A DNA stretch of 36,644 bases from Candidatus Bipolaricaulota bacterium. Lineage in GTDB: Bacteria > Bipolaricaulota > Bipolaricaulia > UBA7950 > UBA9294. The stretch lies in contig JAUVYF010000007.1 of assembly GCA_030603215.1 (NCBI GenBank), positions 1 through 36,644 on the forward strand, written 5' to 3'. The stretch's first letter is position 1; each line of letters begins with the position of its first letter. Under the pieces are notes generated by a model. It searched no databases and was not told the origin of the DNA. It was given only the letters and a program-made list of their open reading frames with translations. This document shows positions 8,344-15,122 of this stretch, piece after piece. Position numbers and translations under genes: made by a program.

Positions 8344-8488
8344 CTCTGAAAAACCCTGTTTGCTGTGAATTCTACGCATCTTGCCTGTCAAGATCGGCAG
8401 CCGCAAATCCAGTGCTAGTCTCTGCTTGCACATATTGGCGAAATCCATATCTGTCATATAATTCGGGGATGGCAAGGGCTTTTCAGAG
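8344..8488. repeat. 145-bp element with inverted-repeat ends (MITE-like or gene remnant)
   Basis: The ends are CTCTGAAAAACCCT (8344-8357) and its near-perfect inverse AGGGCTTTTCAGAG (8475-8488), differing at one base. Inside is a hairpin ATCTTG/CAAGAT (8378-8394). The minus strand carries a 36-codon open frame (8482-8372) with no start codon; its translation includes YDRYGFRQYV and is less repetitive than the surroundings, so a gene fragment is possible. I see no clean target-site duplication. The sequence is not made of the heptamers that flank it on both sides. Confidence 0.45.
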
Positions 8489-8491
8489 CTC

Positions 8492-8576
8492 TCAGCTATC
8501 AGCTTTCAGTTCCTGCCATCCAACCATTCAACTATTTAACTGGTGTTGGCTGCCGACTGCTTCTCGACTCCCGACT
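8492..8576 (+). repeat. Direct repeat, copy 2 (85 bp)
   Basis: Matches 8117-8209 except for one missing CAACTATT unit, as expected from slippage in a short tandem array. It lies directly beside the 145-bp inverted-repeat element. Confidence 0.85.
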
Positions 8577-8738
8577 ATGTTTTCAACTCAACGAACTCAA
8601 TGACCTCTATCAACCCAACGAACCCAACTGACTCCCGGCTCTTGGTTCTGGACTATCTTCTGTCCTCTAATCCTTAATCCATAATCCTTGATCCTGTATT
8701 TTGCGCTCATCACTCATCACAATTTACCGTTCCTCTCA

Positions 8739-9440
8739 TTAGCGTACCCCTCCCGCAGGAAAAGCACTTTTTATCTGTTCCCAAATCGCACCCAGCTCTT
8801 CCTCTGAGAAAGCTTGCTTATTCTTCCAGGCGGGATCAACCAAGGCTTTGTCCTGTGGTATCACGAACCTCTGTAGATAGTAACGTTTTGCTCCGGAAAC
8901 CATAGGAACTGTCTCCTTTATGTCACCAACAGTGATTGTTGGGGCAATAGTTGTGCGAAACTCGTAATCAGGGGCATTATGAATTATGAGACGGATCGAG
9001 TCTTGGATTGCATTGATATCAACGTGGACTCCCGCTAGTTCGTCATATCGCGCTGGTGGGCCCTTGACGTCCATTGCGACGTAGTCAAGGAGGTGGGCTC
9101 GAAATAGTGCTTCAAGAATCTCAGGCTGTGATCCATTAGTGTCAAGCTTGACTAGAAGACCGAGGTGTTTGGCGCGCGTGATGAATCGGCCTAGGCCAGG
9201 CTGCAGGGTTGGTTCTCCGCCGGTGATAACCAGGGCATCGATGAACCTCTGTCGTTCATGTAAGGTGACGAAGATATCATTTTCCGGGATGAGGTGGAGC
9301 TTGCTCGTTTCCTCTGGCAACACTAATTCTGAGTTATGGCAGAAGGGACAACGAAAATTGCAGGCTGCCGCGTAGGCCAGTGCCGCAATGTGGTCTGGGT
9401 AATCAATTAGCGTCATAGGAAGTAGGTGAGCGAATTTCAC
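8739..9440 (-). CDS. nrdG: Anaerobic ribonucleotide reductase activating protein (radical SAM)
   Basis: Installs the glycyl radical on NrdD by reductive cleavage of S-adenosylmethionine. Length is 233 residues. The radical-SAM cluster ligands are Cys27, Cys31 and Cys34 in CNFRCPFC. The SAM-binding GGEP motif is at about 74-77. The start is a GTG at 9440 with GGGGGT five bases upstream. It is downstream of nrdD on the same strand, with a 128-base spacer that has unusual pairing potential. It is somewhat longer than E. coli NrdG and resembles the variants annotated as anaerobic ribonucleoside-triphosphate reductase activating protein in strict anaerobes. Confidence 0.92.
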   Translation of the reverse strand: MKFAHLLPMTLIDYPDHIAALAYAAACNFRCPFCHNSELVLPEETSKLHLIPENDIFVTLHERQRFIDALVITGGEPTLQPGLGRFITRAKHLGLLVKLDTNGSQPEILEALFRAHLLDYVAMDVKGPPARYDELAGVHVDINAIQDSIRLIIHNAPDYEFRTTIAPTITVGDIKETVPMVSGAKRYYLQRFVIPQDKALVDPAWKNKQAFSEEELGAIWEQIKSAFPAGGVR

Positions 9441-9463
9441 ATGAGACCCCCGGCTAATATATT

Positions 9464-9545
9464 AAGGCTTGTCCGCATATTCCAGGCACACAAGACTCAG
9501 TTCTAATCTTGGGCATTATCTCTCTTAATACCGAGCCTTATGCGG
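9464..9545 (-). promoter_or_regulatory. Possible RNA pseudoknot between nrdD and nrdG
   Basis: Read as mRNA (minus strand), CCGCATA (9545-9539) can pair with TATGCGG (9479-9473), and AAGGCT (9539-9534) with AGCCTT (9469-9464). The order of the four arms is that of an H-type pseudoknot, or of two mutually exclusive stems. The 54 bases between them hold a small CAAGA/TCTTG hairpin. The structure ends 23 bases before the nrdG GTG. It could tune nrdG expression, or it could be chance. Confidence 0.35.
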
Positions 9546-9568
9546 GGTGTTTTCCACGTAGATTCTCA

Positions 9569-11686
9569 TTACTCCGCATCCGCGGATATCTTTACGGGTT
9601 GAGCGGGTGAGTATACCTTGCGGTCAGCAAACTCGGCGCGTTTCCCGTCATTCCACTGCTCTACCGGTCTCAGGTATCCAACTATGCGGGAGTAAACCTC
9701 GGTGTGTGCGCCACATAGCGGACAACTTTCTTGCTCTCCTGCAAGGTATCCATGCCCCGGACAAATAGAGAAGCTCGGCGTAAGGGTATAGTACGGGAGA
9801 TGGAAGCCCTCGGCTATCTTTCGTACTAGTTGCTTGGTCGCCTCGGGGCTTGGCAAATGCTCGCCAAGGAATCCATGAAAGACCGTTCCGCCGGTGTAGC
9901 GAGTCTGCAATGGATCCTGCAGCTGTAGTGCTTGGAATAGATCGTCGGTCAACCCGACAGGTAAGTGAGTGGAGTTGGTGTAGTATGGCTCCTTGCCCCC
10001 ATAACGCTCCAGGGTGTAGATACGAATACTCGGATAGCGATCGAGGTCTTTCCTTGCTAAGCTGTAGCTCGTTCCTTCGGCCGGAGTTGCCTCTAGGTTA
10101 AAGATTTCGCCGGTTTCCTCCTGAAAAGCCCTCAGCTTTTCTCGCATGAAGTCGAGCGTTCTTAGGGCGAAGGCTTGTCCGGCAGGATCAGCGATCGAAA
10201 GGCCATACAAGTTGAGTAGGGCATCATTCATTCCAATTAGGCCAATTGTGGAGAAGTGATTTCTCCAGTAACCTCCTGTGATTTGCTTGATCTCTTGCAG
10301 ATAAAACTTCGAATAGGGGTAAAGCCCTCTTTCTGTAAGGTTCTCTAAAGTCTTGCGCTTGATCAACAGTGATTCTCTGGCGCGATCCATCAGATCATCC
10401 AAGCGATTGAAGAAATCAGACTCGTTCTTAGACAGGTAACCCAAGCGGGGCATGTTGATCGTTACCACCCCGATCGATCCAGTAAGTGGGTTTGCCCCGA
10501 ACAGTCCGCCGCCGCGTTTCCTAAGCTCACGATTGTCGATACGAAGGCGGCAACACATACTGCGGGCATCCTCTGGCTTCATGTCGCTTCCTATGAAATT
10601 AGAAAAGTATGGTATCCCATACCTTGCTGTCATCTCCCACAGCGGAGCGAAATTGTCATTTTCCCACTCGAAATCCTCTGTTATGTTGTAGGTGGGAATA
10701 GGAAAGGTGAACGGCCGATCGTGCATGTCTCCCTTGACCATAACCTCGGCAAAGGCACGATTGAACATGTCCATTTCGTGTTGATAGTCGCCATAGACAG
10801 AGTCTTGCAGCTTTCCGTCAATAACTATTGGCTCTCCTCTCATGTAGCGTGGGACCTCTAGGTCAAAGGTTACGTTAGTAAACGGGGTCTGAAAGCCAAC
10901 CCTTGTCGGGACGTTCATGTTGTACACAAACTCTTGCAGGTTCTGTTTTACCTCGCCGTAGGAGAGATTGTCGTGTCGGATGAAGGGAGCAAGATAAGTG
11001 TCGAGGTTTGAGAAGGCTTGTGCTCCGGCCGCTTCGCCCTGCAGAGTGTACAAGAAGTTTACCACCTGGAGTAACGCAACACGGAAGTGTCTTGCTGGTC
11101 TGGCCTCTATTTTTCCCCGTACACCTCGGAAGCCACGCATGAGCAAATCATGCAAGTCCCACCCCACACAGTAGGCGCCAAGGGTTCCCAGGTCGTGGAT
11201 GTGGAAGTCCCCCTCGATATGAAGCTCGCGAATCTCCTTGGGGTAGACCTTATTCAGCCAATAGCGCGAGATTACTCTATCTGTAATATGGGTGTTTAAC
11301 CCTTGTAGCGAGTAGGTCATGTTGCTGTTCTCACGCACCCGCCAGTTGCGGTCCTGCAAGTAGTCTTCCACGAGGGGGATTTCAGTAAGGAGGCCGCGCA
11401 TTTCGCGCATGTCGGCGTGTTGTTTGCGGTAGAGAATGTAAGCCTTGGCTGCTTTGATGTATCCTGTTTCGATGAGCACTCTTTCTACTGCATCCTGGAT
11501 TTCTTCTACCTTGGGCGGCTTATCTGTGAATGTCTCGTTAAGGTACTCCGCAACCCGACCCGACAATTGCTCAGCCGCTGCTCTGTCAAGGTTTCCTACA
11601 GCGTGCATTGCTTTCCAGATAGCAGTTGTGATCTTTCCCCCATCAAAGGGCATTACACGGCCATTGCGCTTAATGATTTTGTCCAA
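9569..11686 (-). CDS. nrdD: Anaerobic (class III) ribonucleoside-triphosphate reductase
   Basis: Reduces ribonucleoside triphosphates to dNTPs using a glycyl radical; strictly anaerobic. Length is 705 residues. An N-terminal ATP-cone allosteric domain (about 1-95, beginning IIKRNGRVMPFD) precedes the ten-stranded barrel. Near the C-terminus the zinc-site residues are Cys642, Cys655 and Cys658. The glycyl-radical site is RIVGYLRP with Gly670. The start is a TTG at 11686, chosen because GAGGGGG lies about seven bases upstream and the conserved MDKIIKRNG follows. It forms a unit with nrdG. No palindrome matching an NrdR box is evident upstream. Confidence 0.96.
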   Translation of the reverse strand: MDKIIKRNGRVMPFDGGKITTAIWKAMHAVGNLDRAAAEQLSGRVAEYLNETFTDKPPKVEEIQDAVERVLIETGYIKAAKAYILYRKQHADMREMRGLLTEIPLVEDYLQDRNWRVRENSNMTYSLQGLNTHITDRVISRYWLNKVYPKEIRELHIEGDFHIHDLGTLGAYCVGWDLHDLLMRGFRGVRGKIEARPARHFRVALLQVVNFLYTLQGEAAGAQAFSNLDTYLAPFIRHDNLSYGEVKQNLQEFVYNMNVPTRVGFQTPFTNVTFDLEVPRYMRGEPIVIDGKLQDSVYGDYQHEMDMFNRAFAEVMVKGDMHDRPFTFPIPTYNITEDFEWENDNFAPLWEMTARYGIPYFSNFIGSDMKPEDARSMCCRLRIDNRELRKRGGGLFGANPLTGSIGVVTINMPRLGYLSKNESDFFNRLDDLMDRARESLLIKRKTLENLTERGLYPYSKFYLQEIKQITGGYWRNHFSTIGLIGMNDALLNLYGLSIADPAGQAFALRTLDFMREKLRAFQEETGEIFNLEATPAEGTSYSLARKDLDRYPSIRIYTLERYGGKEPYYTNSTHLPVGLTDDLFQALQLQDPLQTRYTGGTVFHGFLGEHLPSPEATKQLVRKIAEGFHLPYYTLTPSFSICPGHGYLAGEQESCPLCGAHTEVYSRIVGYLRPVEQWNDGKRAEFADRKVYSPAQPVKISADAE

Positions 11687-12217
11687 TATTGTTCCCCCTC
11701 ATTGAAACATGCGTTGATACGTAAGACCGAGCTCAGCGTAGCTTATGGAGCGATATGAAATCAACTGTAACTTGTTCGGCTATGTAGTAATGAAGTAGTG
11801 ACTGCCAGGGGATAAGAACAAATGCCATATACAAAAAGGTGATGGAGGTCTAACAATGGGGCAAAGAGTGATGAGTAGGAAGCGGTGAGTGACGAGTTGT
11901 AGAAGCAACGCCAAAAGAAGAACCAAGCACAGGACTAAGGATGCGGGCTATTGATCAAGGTAAGAAATCCCGAGGAACAGTGAATCAAGTTACAGGCTCC
12001 GGATTATTGAGAAAAAGATCACCCTCTAGTCCTGCTTCTCGCACCGACTCTTGACCGCTGACACCAGACTGTAGCAGGCAGGTCAGATGAGGAAGAACAT
12101 CTCTTGCCTGAATCGCAGAGGAGCTTCAAGTGTAAGGCCGTGGAGCTTGATTTTGCCGTGACCATGAGATAAGCTTCTGCAGTACTGAATAATTGGACAA
12201 TTAGTAATCCAGGAGAG
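11687..12217. other. Divergent intergenic region between nrdD and rpsT
   Basis: About 530 bases. It contains a few phrase-like repeats (AGTGATGAGTAGG near 11868). It also has a short frame at 11856-11888 (MGQRVMSRKR) with GGAGG seven bases upstream but nothing else to support it. An imperfect hairpin CAGGCA/TGCCTG lies at 12075-12110 in front of rpsT. I could not identify convincing promoters for either flanking gene. Confidence 0.5.
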
Positions 12218-12229
12218 GTGATCAAAATA
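12215..12229 (+). promoter_or_regulatory. rpsT ribosome-binding site and probable AUA start
   Basis: GAGGTGATC (12215-12223) followed by AAA and ATA (12227-12229). The GTG at 12218 is buried in the anti-SD match and has too little room for an upstream SD. This is inference from spacing and family N-termini. Confidence 0.55.
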
Positions 12230-12487
12230 CCTAATATTCGTTCAGCAAAGAAGCGTTTGCGGCAGAGTAGAAAACGCCGAGGACTCAATCGAGCAAAAAA
12301 GTCAGCGCTAAAGCATGTCACTAAACAGATAAAGACCCACCTGGCTGCTGGCGATAGAGATTCGGCACGCGCGCTCTTGCCCGAGCTCGCTAAGGTAACC
12401 GATAAAGCGGCTAAACATCACACGATTCACAAGAATAAGGCCAGTCGAATTAAGTCTCGGTGGACGAGGAAGGTGGGAGCAGTTTAA
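12218..12487 (+). CDS. rpsT: 30S ribosomal protein S20
   Basis: Primary binder of 16S rRNA. It is a small basic helical protein with the family opening PNIRSAKKRLRQSRKRR and a Lys/Arg-rich body. The frame can start at a GTG at 12218, giving 89 residues that begin MIKIPN. However, S20 proteins normally begin M-P-N-I or M-A-N-I, and here Pro-Asn-Ile is preceded by an ATA codon at 12227-12229. GAGGTGATC, a long match to the 16S anti-Shine-Dalgarno region, runs from 12215 to 12223, so the GTG lies inside it while the ATA is at normal spacing. A real AUA start is therefore likely (86 residues). secF follows after 11 bases. Confidence 0.93.
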   Translation: MIKIPNIRSAKKRLRQSRKRRGLNRAKKSALKHVTKQIKTHLAAGDRDSARALLPELAKVTDKAAKHHTIHKNKASRIKSRWTRKVGAV

Positions 12488-12498
12488 GGGAGGTTTGC

Positions 12499-13398
12499 GT
12501 GCGACAGTACGATTTTCTTGGCAAAGCAAAGTACTTGGTTCCCATCTCCATCATTCTCGTAGCGGCGAGCATCGTTCTCCTGATCCCTCAAGTGCGAGGT
12601 CTAAACCCAGGGATTGAGTTTACGGGTGGAACCGAATTCACAGTTAAGTTTGCAGGGCCAGTAGAAATAGCTGATTTGCGTAGCGTATTGGCCGGGCTTT
12701 CCCTTGAGGGTGCGGATTTAGGACAGAGCGCTATCCAGGATGTTTCTGGCAAGAACACCAAGGTTATCACAACACAGTTGGACGTAGAAGCCAATCAGTC
12801 GACAATTGATCAGATCGAAAAGACGATAATGGCTCAATTTGCAGTGGAGGACATCAACCGTCGCTCAATTGGCAAGCAGGTTAGCCGGGAGCTAGCTGAA
12901 AAGGGTTGGCAAGCTGTGTTGCTTGCTCTGGTGGTGATACTGGTCTACGTCTCGTGGCGATTTCGCTTGCGGTACGCTATCGGGGCTGTGGCGGCAGTTA
13001 CGCATGACGTAATCATCGCAATGGGTATCTTCGCTCTTTTTAGGATTCAAGTGAACCTAGCTACAATTGCTGCTTTCTTGACTATCGTTGGGTATTCACT
13101 TAATGATACAATAGTTATCTTTGACCGCATTCGTGAGAATATCAAGATAAACAAGAAAAGGTCGATCTTTGATACAATCAACCTCAGTGTTAATCAATCA
13201 TTGACGCGGACCCTAAACACTTCGTTTACAACTTTTATTCCCGTTTTGATCCTGTTTTTGTTTGGAGGAACGGTTTTGCGCGGGTTCTCTGTGGCTCTTT
13301 TTATTGGGGTGGCTGTAGGCACGTATTCTTCTATGTACATAGCTAACCCAATTCTTTACGCGTGGACACTCAGGGCAGGTGGAGCGAAGAAGGGTTAA
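12499..13398 (+). CDS. secF: Protein translocase subunit SecF
   Basis: Inner-membrane partner of SecD that uses the proton gradient to complete protein export through SecYEG. Taken from the GTG at 12499 (GGGAGG six bases upstream), it is 299 residues. An N-terminal membrane segment (about 10-30) is followed by the family motif PGIEFTGGTEF, a periplasmic loop to about residue 130, and five further membrane segments. These include the conserved IVGYSLNDTIVIFDRIREN stretch. The frame is open 13 codons further upstream, but those lie inside the end of rpsT. secD is not next to it, unlike in most bacteria. The stop codon overlaps the recJ start by one base (TAATG). Confidence 0.93.
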   Translation: MRQYDFLGKAKYLVPISIILVAASIVLLIPQVRGLNPGIEFTGGTEFTVKFAGPVEIADLRSVLAGLSLEGADLGQSAIQDVSGKNTKVITTQLDVEANQSTIDQIEKTIMAQFAVEDINRRSIGKQVSRELAEKGWQAVLLALVVILVYVSWRFRLRYAIGAVAAVTHDVIIAMGIFALFRIQVNLATIAAFLTIVGYSLNDTIVIFDRIRENIKINKKRSIFDTINLSVNQSLTRTLNTSFTTFIPVLILFLFGGTVLRGFSVALFIGVAVGTYSSMYIANPILYAWTLRAGGAKKG

Positions 13399-15122
13399 TG
13401 AAGTCTCTTATCCATCCGGGGAAGGAATGGAAGCTCTCTGCTTGTCCAAGTGATAGCCTGATTCACGAGATTCAAGAAGCAATTCCCTGTAAACGGCCGT
13501 TTGCTGTCTTGCTCGCGCAACGTGGCGGGCAGAAATGGGAGACACTGATGAATCCTTGTTCTCGGGATCTTCATTGCTCTTCTCTGATGCTGGGAGTGGA
13601 AAAGGCCGTCTCCCGATTGATTCAGGCAATTGAGAAGAAGGAAAAGGTATTCATCCACGGAGATTTTGACGTAGACGGCTTGAGTGGAGCAGCCGTCCTT
13701 TACAAGGGCCTGCTACCCCTGTTCCCCAAAGAAACAATAAAGGTTGAGGTCGGTACTCGCAAGCAAGGGCACGGCTTGTCAGTCGGTTTTGTGCACCGGG
13801 CGATAGGTGGGTTGTTTTCACTTGTTCTCACCGTTGATTGTGGGATCTCCAACCGGGAAGAGATTTCCGAGCTACGTGATGCGGGGATTGACACAATCAT
13901 CACGGATCACCATCTGCCCAGCGGGGGGCAACTGCCTCCGGCTGTGGCCATCCTCGATCCGCATCAGGCGGGTGAAACATATCCTAACTGTGATTTGGCG
14001 GGAGTAGGTGTGGCCTACAAGTTGATCTGCGGGCTGTACAAACAACTAGGGCGAGAAGTTCCCTATTCTTTTCTAGATTTGGTTGGTCTGGGAACGATTG
14101 CGGACCTTGTTCCCCTTGCCAGGGGCTCAGAAATGGAGAACCGGGCGATAGTACAGGAGGCGTTTTCACTGTTAGCCAGCGGTACGGGATCTTCACTTGG
14201 CCTACGCGTATTAATGGATAAAATGTCAGTTAACGCAAGGAGAGTGACAACCAGAGACATTGCTTACATCATTGCTCCCAAGCTAAACGCGGCGAATCGT
14301 GCTGGTGATCCCAAGGTGGCTTTTCTTCTTCTTTGCACCGAAAGGCGCGCGCGCGCGCGATATCTAGCCGAGATCCTACTAGACTACAATCGCGATCGTG
14401 AGATCGCGCAAGATTATTTGTTGGGTCAGGCTGAGGAGAAGATAGTAGAACAGGGAACAAACCCGACAAGGGATGGCATCGTTATTCTTGCTGGAACGTA
14501 TTGGAATGAAGGGATACTAGGGCTTGCAGCTTCTAGGTTAGTCGACCGTTATCATGTTCCGGCAGTTGTTGTTTCTCGTGGAGATCGAGTGAGTCGCGCA
14601 TCTTGCCGGAGTATAGAAGGATTTGATATGGCGGAGTGCCTTGAGGCACATTCCGATCTGCTTATCCGTTATGGTGGGCACAAGATGGCAGCGGGGTTTT
14701 CGGTTTCAAATGATCTGCTTCCCGCATTGCGCAAGCGACTCTTGCTTTATGCTGCAGAAAAGAATCTGGCTCCTTTACCCGCGGCTGACAGCATTGATGT
14801 GGAGGTTGTCCCTGATGGGATCGATATACAGCTCCATACCAACCTGCGCTCGTTAGCTCCTTACGGCCAAGGCAATCCTTTACCCATCTTTCTCTTACGG
14901 GGATGTTCATTTGACGGTCTCTCTCTGGTGGGCGCACGAAAGCAACACCTAAAGGGAAAGGTTGCGTGTGATGAATCACGGGTTCCATTTATTGCTTTCC
15001 GGATGTCAAGGTATGTCAATGCCTTTGACAGCGCATGTGACGTTGCCGTTGTTTTTAGGGCTGGATTCGATCGCTGGCATAAAAAAGTGCAACTAGAAGT
15101 TATTGACTTGGTGGAAAACTAA
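13398..15122 (+). CDS. recJ: Single-stranded-DNA-specific exonuclease RecJ
   Basis: 5'-3' exonuclease of the DHH family that processes single-stranded DNA in recombination and repair. Length is 574 residues from the ATG at 13398, which has AAGGG just upstream and overlaps the secF stop. Catalytic metal-binding motifs are visible in order: DFDVDG (about 89-94), DCG (147-149) and DHH (170-172). The DHHA1-domain signature RYGGHKMAAGF and a C-terminal OB-type region (about 450-570) follow. An alternating GC run (GGCGCGCGCGCGCGCG) near 14343-14358 lies inside the gene. The 3' end overlaps the convergent glycosyltransferase gene by four bases. Confidence 0.92.
   Translation: MKSLIHPGKEWKLSACPSDSLIHEIQEAIPCKRPFAVLLAQRGGQKWETLMNPCSRDLHCSSLMLGVEKAVSRLIQAIEKKEKVFIHGDFDVDGLSGAAVLYKGLLPLFPKETIKVEVGTRKQGHGLSVGFVHRAIGGLFSLVLTVDCGISNREEISELRDAGIDTIITDHHLPSGGQLPPAVAILDPHQAGETYPNCDLAGVGVAYKLICGLYKQLGREVPYSFLDLVGLGTIADLVPLARGSEMENRAIVQEAFSLLASGTGSSLGLRVLMDKMSVNARRVTTRDIAYIIAPKLNAANRAGDPKVAFLLLCTERRARARYLAEILLDYNRDREIAQDYLLGQAEEKIVEQGTNPTRDGIVILAGTYWNEGILGLAASRLVDRYHVPAVVVSRGDRVSRASCRSIEGFDMAECLEAHSDLLIRYGGHKMAAGFSVSNDLLPALRKRLLLYAAEKNLAPLPAADSIDVEVVPDGIDIQLHTNLRSLAPYGQGNPLPIFLLRGCSFDGLSLVGARKQHLKGKVACDESRVPFIAFRMSRYVNAFDSACDVAVVFRAGFDRWHKKVQLEVIDLVEN

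Larger units (their letters stand above)
8052..8738. repeat. Gene-free repeat island between the thymidylate synthase gene and nrdG
   Basis: Dominated by degenerate heptamers of the form TTNTCAG/CAGCTNT (8060-8130, 8486-8512), octamers CAACTATT (8150-8175, 8525-8540) and heptamers CTCCCGA (8198-8215, 8566-8575). It includes a 93/85-bp direct duplication, a perfect palindrome and a 145-bp element bounded by inverted repeats, listed separately. No gene with a ribosome-binding site is present. Confidence 0.8.

Noticed and set aside
8052-8738. CRISPR array
   Set aside because: The repeats are 7-9 bases, tandem and degenerate, with no regular unique spacers and no cas genes.
11687-11820. NrdR boxes upstream of nrdD
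   Set aside because: No pair of sequences resembling ACACNATATATNGTGT was found on either strand.
11856-11888. Short leader-peptide frame with GGAGG upstream
   Set aside because: Ten residues with no regulatory codon run, lying partly in AGTGATGAGT repeat; no downstream gene on the same strand for about 330 bases.
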